From the NCBI RefSeq assembly GCF_026213295.1, contig NC_079419.1, positions 22,280,818 through 22,344,817 of the forward strand: 64,000 nucleotides of DNA, written 5' to 3'. The position numbers and the translations under genes were made by a program. Below the pieces are notes generated by a model that made no database searches, was not told where the DNA came from, and saw only the letters and a program-made list of their open reading frames with translations. Each line of letters starts with the position of its first letter. Position 1 is the stretch's first letter. The DNA comes from Gadus chalcogrammus. Its lineage: Eukaryota; Chordata; Actinopteri; Gadiformes; Gadidae. Of the stretch, positions 56,005-64,000 are shown in pieces.

Positions 56005-57842
56005 ATATTGGCTAGAAGGTGTTTTCTTGGTGGTGAAGGGACCTCTCCCTTGTATGGTTTGCCAAAGGCAGAGCCTTCACGTAGCCGTTGGCTAGATTTC
56101 ATTTTTAACCCTATTCCACCGACTTTACGGAGCCTTTTTCTGTGTCCCCTCCACTTCACGGATGGCTGCTTCAGCAACCTGCGTGAAGATGACTCTCAAC
56201 ATGTAAGTAAACATATACTGATAATAACAAAAGTGGCTGTGTTGTGTGTAATATAAGTTGGGGTAATTAACCCTACCATTTCCTACCATAAAATAATTCA
56301 TTCTGTAGCTAGCTGCTAGTCTTGTTGCGAGGCTGGTTAATCTTCCACAAACCTTTTGCGGGATCTCTAACTACAATTCTAAACTGTCTGTAAAATGAGA
56401 GCTAGCCTTAGCCTTATGTGAGGTGTTACTATAAGGTGGGTCACAGTTCCTGTTTCAGATGTTGTTAGCTTGTACTGTGTAAAATCATTTTTTGTCGTGA
56501 TTTATGTGTGATAATTTTAGCAGGACTGCAGTGCCCATAATTGCCCCTTTCAACACGTCGGATGCCAGACTGAAACGCATCAGATTATATTGACGGGAAC
56601 CCAAACAAACTCGCCGGTGGGAATGCATTCTGTGGGAATACAAAGTGCACGGTTGAAGTCGACATCAGGCGGCACACAGTTGTCCATGGGATCGATAAAG
56701 GCACACGTAAGAAGCAAAGGTATGTAGCCACTAAGAGTTTTTAGTGACTTAGTATGCAATCCATGCAAAACTTTGTGAGCATCTTTTTCCTGTGTATTCG
56801 GATGTGTTGTTTTTTTTTGGTTTACCTAGAATCTGCAGTCCAATAATCTATTTGAAGATTCACCCTTGCTGATGTTGCTAGAATATGGGCTATACATACA
56901 TTCATGTGTCACATACTTACTTTCTACTAACAATTCGATAAAAGCATTGGCTAAACAACTTCATAACCAAATAGGATATGGTTTATATTTGCAAATGGCT
57001 TCTTGCATTTGTGATGGGTAACGAAGGTTTACTCTGCAGTGTTACTCCATTACCAAGGAAAAAAACTGCTAAATTATTATTTTCCAGTTTCTAATACGAT
57101 TTGTTTCTGTTATTTGTAGCCATGCAGACACAGGTGTCTCCTGTCAGTGCAGACTTCGGAACAACCTCTTTTGCCACACTCACTGCTGACTTCAACACCA
57201 ATAAAGGGCCCAGGCTGGTGACCTAGCAAGAGACCACGGCTTGAGTTGGAGGAAGAGGAGGAGAGTGACTCCTCAAGTCATTCCACAGTCTTGATACTGT
57301 GTTTTGCTCCAAAGAATGTGTTTTTTCCCTTCATGGGAATGTTGTGCAGGTAATAATTTACACCATCTCGTAATTGTGAAAGCCATTGATTGGAATGATT
57401 GTCAGGCACACTCGGTGTTGTTTAATGGCGGTGCTTTTTTTTTTACCATAAGTTGTATCTTGCATCAATGCACCACAATGAAAATGCATCACAGGAGCAA
57501 GCTACGACTTCTGCAGGGCAGGCGAAGAGTGGGGAAGGTGTTGTGAAGGCCGTGAAAACAGATCCAACATTCAGTAAGATTGTATAATCTTTAAAAACAC
57601 ACACACACATCAGTTTACAGATTGTTATGGCTACATTCATTAGTATGTTAATGCTATATCTTCCAGACTATATACATGACCTCATGAGGCTGCTCATGGA
57701 GGTTTTTGAGGACCCAACATCATTTGAAGAGGAAATGAAGACTATCCCCATCCCTCCAGACCTTTCAGCGGAATATACACACACTCCCAAGGCTGAGCTG
57801 GTTGCCCGTCACGTCTCCCGCTTCAATCAAAAGGTGGTCTGA
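56005..57842 (+). pseudogene. THAP-like gene of the TTAA element, exons
   Basis: Exon A (about 56005-56201) reads ARRCFLGGEG then LYGLPKAEPSRSRWLDFIF and FLCPLHFTDGCFSNL, ending at a GTAAGT donor. This is THAP-like, a C2CH zinc finger, but the second Cys position is Gly (GGEG). A later exon near 57120 reads FGTTSFATLTADFNTNKGPR and then meets stops. A terminal exon (57669-57842) reads DYIHDLMRLLMEVFEDPTSF, TIPIPPDLSAEY and LVARHVSRFNQ and stops. The order (THAP, linker, short C-terminal motif) fits transposon-borne THAP genes. The missing Cys and internal stops suggest it is not functional. Confidence 0.55.
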
Positions 57843-58164
57843 ATCCTACGAAGTCACCAGATGGGAACTGCTGCCATATCCGCTGCAGCACACATGACGG
57901 GATGACGACCCGACAACTATGTCCTAAATATCCCCAACACCAGCTTACAAAGCTGCGATAGGCAAGATGCCTGAAACGCCTAAGGGACAAGGAGCGGAAC
58001 TTTCTGTTAAACTGTTTTCAACAATAACCTCTTATAGGCTGTGCCTATACTGGGCCTTACTGTGCAGCCCCCACCTCCAAACGAAACCAACTCTTTTTGA
58101 ATGGTCTGACCATGCTCAACATAAAAAAATAGTTGGCTTTGTTAGGAGGTGAGGGTGCACGGTA

Positions 58165-58576
58165 ACGCCCTGATTCCACCGGACGCGTTACGGCAACGTT
58201 ACGGCAGCGGCACGTCTTGGCTGCGGTCACCGCAGCAGATAGGTTCCACTCTAATCAATGAGACCATTTCCACCGGGCGCGGCTGCAGGTCAGCAGTCAA
58301 TCAATCAAAGGGTCTCAAATCATCCTTTTTATAAGAACAATGTCTGAAAGGACAAAGCCTGGCATTTAATTGCAGTAGTTTTGGGAGTGGAAGGTGAGTA
58401 CATTAGGTTTAGGATTATCGCGGGATCTCGTGATCTCGCGTGAATACGGCTGGCTCGCAAGGCAGCGTTGCGCTGCCGTAACGCGCCCGGTGGAAATGCA
58501 AGCAGGGCAAAGTCGCGGCCAAGACGTGCCGCAGCCGTAACGTTGCCGTAACGCGTCCGGTGGAATTCCCGGGTAA
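58165..58576. mobile_element. Foldback-like MITE with ~60-bp inverted ends
   Basis: ATTCCACCGGACGCGTTACG, then GCAACGTTACGGC and GGCACGTCTTGGC at the left reappears in reverse complement at 58505-58560. GGTAA lies at both outer edges and may be the target duplication. Confidence 0.75.
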
Positions 58577-59287
58577 GGCCCCGTAGCTCGCGGCCTTATA
58601 GTTTGTTTTTCTTTTAATGGTAAATTGATTCAAATCACATAATATTTTGTTTAGTGGGAGCTTACAGCCAAAATGACTTACTCTTCATCTGTTGTGTGCC
58701 TCACAGGTCCATAATCATACTTGTATATATTGTAGATATTTTGTAGACTGTATGTTTTTGTGTGCATGTTGTGTCATGCAGGTTGTGTCATGCAGGTTAT
58801 TGATTCTGGCACTTGGCTCATTCATCTTGGTACCTAATAAATACAATAAGACAAAATAACTACTGTGTAAAGTGACCTTGACATCACTGAGACATGACTG
58901 CATAGGACAATACAGATTCAGGAAGCAACATCTGTTTTCCAGTCATACTTTTATTGAACTTTTTTTTTCACTGATTAGTTCTACATAACAATGATTGCTA
59001 TTGTAAACATGGCTGAGACAACAGTGAACAGGTGAGATTTCTCGTAACTGGTATTGCTGAAGCAACATTTATTCGAGTAGGATTGTTATTTACAAAAAAT
59101 GTTATCACTAACGAATTCAAATAACAAACATGGTACAGTTGGCTGGAACTACAGCAAACAGGTGAGAATTATGAGATTACTCGTTTTCTATTACAAGTGG
59201 ACTGATAGTACTGTTGCTATATGGTAGAGATGATCTAAACATGCAATATAGTTTACTAGAAGTTAATTATAAGGTTTTGTGATAGTG

Positions 59288-59346
59288 GTAGGCTACTCAT
59301 CTTCTGAGGATATATATATATATATATATATCCTCCGAAGATGATA
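59288..59346. repeat. (TA)n core hairpin with GAGGATATA arms
   Basis: ATCTTCTGAGGATATATATA and its near complement TATATCCTCCGAAGAT surround a TA run, giving a long imperfect hairpin inside the TTAA element, just 3' of the P2X7C-like exons. Confidence 0.8.
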
Positions 59347-59405
59347 GATAGATTACATGACATCGTTCTCAGACTGTAGCTTAGCCTAAAGCTCATCAGT
59401 TTTAC

Positions 59406-59800
59406 CTTTGGGATTACTCTACAGCAGACGTTCTTCACTTCGTTGGGCATAGTGGCACAATTCCCACAGTTGCACCTAGGTAGTAGAGAGGTTATAAGTT
59501 ATAACGGTGTATTTTGATGGACAAAAGTAGTCAACAATATGCCATGTCGGGACATAAAAAGCTTGTTACGGACCCTTGAAGAGTACGAGTAGTCTACTAG
59601 CCGCAAGCTAAGTCTGAAAAGCTATACTAAATACATGATAAATCGCGTGTGTTTATAATAGCATAAACAAAAACTTACCACTGTGAAATGTCCTGGTCCA
59701 TTCTACGACTAAAATCGCGCTTGTCATTAGCGTCGTCTGCTCCATTATCGCTTTCGTGGTCCGACTCAGGCTCAAATTGGTAAGGTAGCACTGAAGCCAT
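59406..59800 (-). CDS. P2X7 C-terminal (ballast)-like domain gene, first two exons
   Basis: Exon 1 (59800-59679) starts MASVLPYQFEPESDHESDNG, an acidic N-terminus, and ends ISQ plus two bases at a GTAAG donor. Exon 2 (59475-59406) follows a CTACCTAG acceptor. The split codon makes Trp, giving WCNCGNC, then MPNEVKNVCCRVIPKV before a GTAAAA donor. WCxCGxC followed by MP...E..CC is the start of the cysteine-rich P2X7C domain, known from P2X7 receptors and from many standalone fish and invertebrate proteins with zinc-binding character. Further exons on minus (towards 58600) are not resolved. The gene lies wholly within the TTAA element and runs opposite to the THAP-like gene. Splice sites and phase are consistent, so I rate the gene call well but the function is unknown. 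Confidence 0.7.
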
Positions 59801-60020
59801 AGACAGAGTCCCTGAAGAGACGTCAGCACCCTGTCAGCACCAAGATTCTAAATGCCTCAAAATTCTAAGCAACAGGGTGTTTCACATAGGGTTGTAATAC
59901 TCATAAAGTATGAGAAAAAAAGAATGTGCTAGACAACCCTTTATTGTTTTAAATCAATTCTATGAGGTCAAACAAATTAAATAATGAACAGTAAATAGGG
60001 GCATAATAGGCCCCCTTTAA

Positions 60021-60970
60021 GATAATATTACTTGTTTCAAGAAAATTAACAATGTGCCAACCAACTTAGATAATAAAAGTGATTCTAAGCAAATTTATCT
60101 TAAATTGTTGAGGAGGTAGCCTTTGGACATGTTAACAACTCAGCTTAAGGATATTTTTTACTTGTTTCAAGACTCACATCAACCTGTTTTAAGAATGGAG
60201 CCCAACTCATTGATTGTATGCATCATGCATTAATTTACACTGGGATAATTCAGTGTTCTATGGAAAACCTTTACCTCAGTATGATTGGTTAAGAATAGAC
60301 ATTAGCCAGTTAAGGTAGCAGGTGTGTTAAGGTTGCTGCCTTAACTATAAAGCACTGGGGGAAACTGTCTAGGCTGCTAATGATACTAAAGTTGAATCTA
60401 ATCTAATCAATGGGAGCATCCTGGAACATTAACAATGACAAAACAGGAACTTTTATCAAAACGCTGAGAGGAGTACCTCAACTACCTTTATTAATTTTTA
60501 TGGTTCGGTATTTGGCCGACGTCCAAAGCGACATACTCATACAAACACCAATATAATGTAACAAATCAGGAGATTTGTAGAAGTCATTTTCAGTAGTTTT
60601 ATTGACTTGAAGGCACAACAATTAACACTTGTAGGATTGGCTAAACACACACAAATACCTTGCCAAACACATGCACACAGTGCCAACATGGTCCAAAGTC
60701 CAGAGTTAGCTAGGCCTAGCTCATTACACAGCCCCCACCAAGGCATAGTCCAAATATCAAATATATTTAGTATTTATGTCAATTTAAACACAATTATAAA
60801 TTAACATAATTTCTGCCATTCATAATGTGCGTAATTTTAAACATTTGAATACAATAGCACATCAGTTAGGTCATATTTTCTTATAACATACATCTTGTCA
60901 TTGAATGATACAGAGTGATACGCAGTGTAGTCAGGTAATTTCTCCAAATCTATGAATTCTGTTGCCAGAG
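60021..60970. other. MITE remainder and small repeat piece; no gene
   Basis: This continues the CACTGCAAAAA-type MITE, then AT-rich sequence. GGCCGACGTCCAAAGCGACA at about 60511 is a diverged relative of the SINE/LINE tail at 26757. Confidence 0.45.
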
Positions 60971-60972
60971 CA

Positions 60973-61640
60973 CAGGGGCGGACTGGCCATCGGGAGGTTC
61001 GGGAGATTTCCCGAACGGCCGGACGATTTCAGGCCGAGCCGGCCGGCCGTATTTCTTTTAGATTTTTTTTTATTTTTTTTTTAAAGATGTAAAAAAAAAA
61101 AGAAAAAGTTAAGTAAGCCCTGATTTGGGGTGGCTGGCTGCCGGATATTTACTTACAGCGCGAAACGGAGCTCTTGCCTGACGGTGAAACGGGGCCGATG
61201 TATTACTGTCAATTTAGAGGGGGGAGCACCCCCACAGTGTATGGGGGCAAAGCGAGCGGCCGAAGCGAGCGGCCGAACGGCCCCTCCCAACTTGGACTAC
61301 TCCGCGGTCTGTCATTTCTGATTAGCTCAGCCTGACACACGGCCGGGTCACTTACCCGGTACTTCTCGTTGATCTCACTGAAGTTACACAGAAATACGAA
61401 AATGTCAAAAAGGAAAAAAGGTGGTGGAGAGGCAAAAGAATTGGGTGGCGCTCAGAAGTTGAGGTTGCAAAGGAAAAAAATGTTAGAGCAAGACGCAGCC
61501 AAATTTGCTAAATGAACCGACCTTTTCCGTGGAAAAGCCAAGGTTGACGGCGACGCCCCAGTCAGCGAGACCAATGGTGAGGCGGGAACAGGACACAGCA
61601 GCATAGCTATGACAGGTGCACTAGCGAGCATGTTTGGCAA
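60973..61640 (+). mobile_element. hAT 5' end fragment (same family ends as 15928-17277)
   Basis: It begins CAGGGGCGGACTGGCCATCG with the GC-rich GGCCGG sequence seen at the ends of 15928-17277. From 61402 an N-terminal transposase piece reads MSKRKKGGGEAKELGGAQKL and KKMLEQDAAKFAK, then a TGA, then TDLFRGKAKVDGDAP. It ends at about 61653. This is the usual basic start of TTF-type hAT transposases. The rest of the gene and the right end are absent. Confidence 0.6.
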
Positions 61641-61925
61641 TATAATAATGACTTAAACTAATTATGGAAGTACCAGAGACGTCGGAGAACAATTCATAAT
61701 ATTGTAATGCCCACGGAAGAGGCAGTGAATGAAGTATTGATTAGAGAGCGATTTATTAGATACCACCGCTAATAAACCATTGGAACACTTCAACACCGGT
61801 AACCACAGCAACTCACGACAAACCCCGGCCTGCCCCCATCTCCCAAACCCTGTGTATGTGTATGACAATTTTTTTCCACTCAAATAATTGTATCTTGCAC
61901 TATTTAGATCATTTTCAGCCTTGAT

Positions 61926-63800
61926 TTACCTTTCTAGGCACATGCAATTTCTAATATTTTTTGTACATGGACAAGATTGCTTATAAAATATTTCCCAGTG
62001 ATCTTCATAATATTCTAAACACATGCACATCCCAACATTGACATGCCGTTGCAATGCACATATCCACGGATAAGGACTAGTTTTTATTATTTTAAACCGT
62101 GGCAAAATTCTACGCGCGTATTCCCGCGGTCTCATAAAAGGCCTCTCCATCCCAAAGTCCCGGGCCAAATTTTTGGGCCAGTCCATCCCTGCCAGAGCAG
62201 CATTTGGTACAGCAATTTCATAAGGCAGTAAATCTCGGTTAAAATCCAATGTATCATATATTTGATATTCGCAACAAAATAGGGATGAATCTACAACAAA
62301 AATATTATTCATCAATCCAAAAATAGGCAGCCCGTCTTTTGAATCTGTGATGATGAGTGTCTTATTACTTATATACTTGTTACCGTTGAGAGTAATCCAC
62401 TTAGCAGATATGATATGCTGGAAATGGTCAATATTTAAGAAATCTCTTATCTTTGAATTCACATATTCTAAGTTTGATACTTCTGATACAGGTCCCAATT
62501 CTTTCTCATGTGCAAAAATTTTGTTTGTGTGACTAGGAACACTTTCTACCACTAGACTGTGGTTTACCAGAGATTTGCAAACGTTCTTGTAGTTTAATTT
62601 TGAAGACCACTTTTTAAAAAATCGATGCTTAGACTCGAATCTCATACACATGTGCCTTGTTAAGGGACCCAGCGCCTCAATTTGTGAAGGAAAATGCAAC
62701 ATATAATGCTGCTTTGGCGTTATATTGTTCTCAGGGAACAGCTCCCTAAACATTTTCAGATGCTTCTCTATCATCGCTCTAAGTTTTTGTAGGGTTTCCC
62801 TAAATAGAAGAGGAGCAAAAAGGATCTGAGTTATTTCAATTAACTCTATGATGAACTTAACATAGTTATGACCCTTGATACTGTCCAAAATATAAGGAAG
62901 TATCTTCAAAAGTATCAGCATCTGCCCAGAAGACTGTTTAAGTTTGTTGGCATTAGATGCCATAGTACTGACACTGATTGGGCATGGTTTGTCTTTTACA
63001 TCACTGGGTGAATATGTAAAACCATTTATACATGAATTAATACAATCCAGGTCAATCTCTCCTGACAAAATGAGGTGCTTCAATACACATTTCATTTCCA
63101 GGGGCACAACCCCCTCAAGCATAAAATGCATAATATCTTGAGGGGTTTGCTGAATAAGGTCATTGGCTGGAAAATCTATAAGTTTACTCCTCCTGTTAAT
63201 ACCATAGGTAGTCTTGAGAGCATTTTTATGGTGGTCTGTTCTGGCCCTCTCCATTTCTCTACACTGTCTCATGTGATTTTCTAACGTTCTCATGGTAAAA
63301 CTATTTTCATCAAAATTGTTCTGCATGGTCTCAAAATCACACTCACAATGCCTACACTTACTGAATGCAAACCCAACCCCAGACTTAAACCCAGCCAGGT
63401 CGTGCTGGGCAAGGGTATCACCACAAACCGATATTACTGCACCATATATAGTTTCCCCATTCCCAATTTTGACACCATTGTAGAGTTCTCTTAAATCCTT
63501 TTCTATACGTTCCAAAATAACATCAACACCAGCTTGTGTAATGTCCTTAGCTTTGGCGATAGCAAGTAGTCGTATAGCAGCCAGCTTTGACCTAAACTTG
63601 GGATCCACATTCTTACAAGTGATGTGATCATTTACGATGAAATACAATGGCCAAGATTTAAATATTGACAAATGCTTCAGTCCGACTGCACATATGCAGC
63701 CATTTGGGGGGCGGGGGGCATTGTATTTTATTGCAAATGATCTGCAAACGCTTAATGTCTGAAAAAAACAAACAAATAGCCTACCTGAGAAAGACAGCAT
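61926..63800 (-). CDS. TNP2-like (CACTA/EnSpm-related) transposase, long open frame
   Basis: A single frame of 624 codons. From about residue 65 it reads FRSKLAAIRLLAIAKAKDIT, VDVILERIEKDLRELYNGVK and VISVCGDTLAQHDLAGFKSG, then a cysteine/histidine cluster (FSKCRHCECDF). It continues with LIDFPANDLIQQTPQDIMHF, MLEGVVPLEMKCVLKHLIL, QMLILLKILPYIL, FPENNITPKQHYMLHFPSQI and LTRHMCMRFESKHRFFKKW. The CGDTLAxHxLxGFK, PQDIMHxxLEG and ITPKQHYMxHxP patterns are what I know from TNP2-like transposases found in animal genomes. The first ~60 codons (from 63800 to about 63620) may be intron that happens to be open, because KNVDPKFRSKL looks like an exon start. No stop or frameshift is visible, so this is the most intact transposase in the window. 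Confidence 0.65.
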   Translation of the reverse strand: MLSFSGRLFVCFFQTLSVCRSFAIKYNAPRPPNGCICAVGLKHLSIFKSWPLYFIVNDHITCKNVDPKFRSKLAAIRLLAIAKAKDITQAGVDVILERIEKDLRELYNGVKIGNGETIYGAVISVCGDTLAQHDLAGFKSGVGFAFSKCRHCECDFETMQNNFDENSFTMRTLENHMRQCREMERARTDHHKNALKTTYGINRRSKLIDFPANDLIQQTPQDIMHFMLEGVVPLEMKCVLKHLILSGEIDLDCINSCINGFTYSPSDVKDKPCPISVSTMASNANKLKQSSGQMLILLKILPYILDSIKGHNYVKFIIELIEITQILFAPLLFRETLQKLRAMIEKHLKMFRELFPENNITPKQHYMLHFPSQIEALGPLTRHMCMRFESKHRFFKKWSSKLNYKNVCKSLVNHSLVVESVPSHTNKIFAHEKELGPVSEVSNLEYVNSKIRDFLNIDHFQHIISAKWITLNGNKYISNKTLIITDSKDGLPIFGLMNNIFVVDSSLFCCEYQIYDTLDFNRDLLPYEIAVPNAALAGMDWPKNLARDFGMERPFMRPREYARRILPRFKIIKTSPYPWICALQRHVNVGMCMCLEYYEDHWEIFYKQSCPCTKNIRNCMCLER

Positions 63801-64000
63801 CTTTCACGAACATCCACAGTGAAGGCAGCTGCACGATTGGCCAAGTCCTGTTAAAAGAAATACATTCAGCTTTATAATAACTGTGTTTTGCCCTTCAAAT
63901 CACCAAACCATTAGTTTTGATATTAGTGATATTCCTCATTCCAAAATAAACATCTTATCCACATTTTTCCATGACTAACCCCTATATGATATACGTGGAC
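63801..64000. other. Upstream flank of the TNP2-like gene
   Basis: Short AT-rich sequence up to the window edge; upstream exons of the TNP2-like gene may lie here or beyond, but none is clear. Confidence 0.3.

Larger units (their letters stand above)
55636..60016. mobile_element. Kolobok-like DNA transposon, TTAA target duplication
   Basis: The ends AGGGGGCCTATTATGC (55636) and GCATAATAGGCCCCCT (ending 60016) are perfect 16-bp inverted repeats. They are flanked by TTAA at 55632-55635 and 60017-60020. TTAA duplications occur in Kolobok and piggyBac elements; the THAP-like gene inside favours Kolobok. The 4.38-kb interior has a THAP-like gene on plus, a P2X7C-like gene on minus, and a MITE at 58165-58576. 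No DDE transposase core is recognised, so this copy is probably non-autonomous. Confidence 0.8.
55526..60180. mobile_element. MITE beginning CACTGCAAAAACTG, split by the TTAA element
   Basis: CACTGCAAAAACTGAAAATA (55528) is the start of a common fish MITE. The same MITE sequence continues after the TTAA element at 60021 (GATAATATTACTTGTTTCAAG). The right end is not identified with certainty. Confidence 0.45.

Overview
This window looks like ray-finned fish (teleost) genomic DNA. Coding sequences are split by canonical GT/AG introns, there is no bacterial gene organisation, and the repeat content is typical of fish: several hAT lineages, TTAA-flanked Kolobok-like DNA, DIRS-like reverse transcriptase, Gypsy elements with SCAN-like gag, L2/CR1-group LINEs, a tRNA-derived SINE and many MITEs. 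I cannot name the species. Almost all 64 kb is transposable element, much of it inserted into older elements. The only plausible non-transposon gene is a Myb/SANT-like gene at the extreme left, and even that may belong to an element.

Layout. 0.1-1.0 kb: first three exons (minus) of a Myb/SANT-like gene. 1.3-4.5 kb: a duplicated ~550 bp repeat with microsatellites. 4.7-8.4 kb: a decayed KDZ/HMGXB3-like transposase gene (plus) followed by Ulp1-like protease exons, cut by a deleted Gypsy element (4770-6553). 8.66-14.89 kb: a multi-exon hAT (plus) with a smaller hAT derivative inside it (11.5-13.2 kb). 14.9-15.8 kb: a ZBED1-like hAT fragment carrying a SINE. 15.93-17.28 kb: a non-autonomous hAT with a perfect 8-bp duplication. 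17.3-21.5 kb: a ZMYM1/DUF4371-type hAT (minus). 21.7-34.3 kb: three LINEs, all minus, the last with a nine-copy 44-bp repeat at its 5' end. 34.6-37.9 kb: two MITEs and simple repeats. 38.4-39.8 kb: a DIRS/Ngaro-type RT-RNase H fragment bounded by related direct repeats.

40.4-54.4 kb is the deepest nest. An old TTF-type hAT (minus) was split by an 11.3-kb hAT with a 5-bp duplication (41761-53084). That element's introns received MITEs, and one of those MITEs then received a Gypsy element (44878-48950). The Gypsy element has near-identical LTRs, a complete tRNA-Pro primer site and a polypurine tract, but lacks most of pol. 55.6-60.0 kb: a TTAA-flanked 4.4-kb transposon carrying a THAP-like gene on plus and, on minus, a two-exon gene whose product resembles the C-terminal cytoplasmic (ballast) domain of P2X7 receptors. 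61.0-61.6 kb: the 5' end of another hAT. 61.9-63.8 kb: a 624-codon open TNP2-like transposase frame (minus).

The most interesting observations are the P2X7C-like gene in the TTAA element, the datable nest at 40-54 kb, the split-repeat arrangement around the DIRS/Ngaro-like RT, the Ulp1 protease in the KDZ-like gene, and the intact TNP2-like frame. The genes do not form a pathway; most are parts of separate mobile elements. All calls come from reading the sequence; no search was run.
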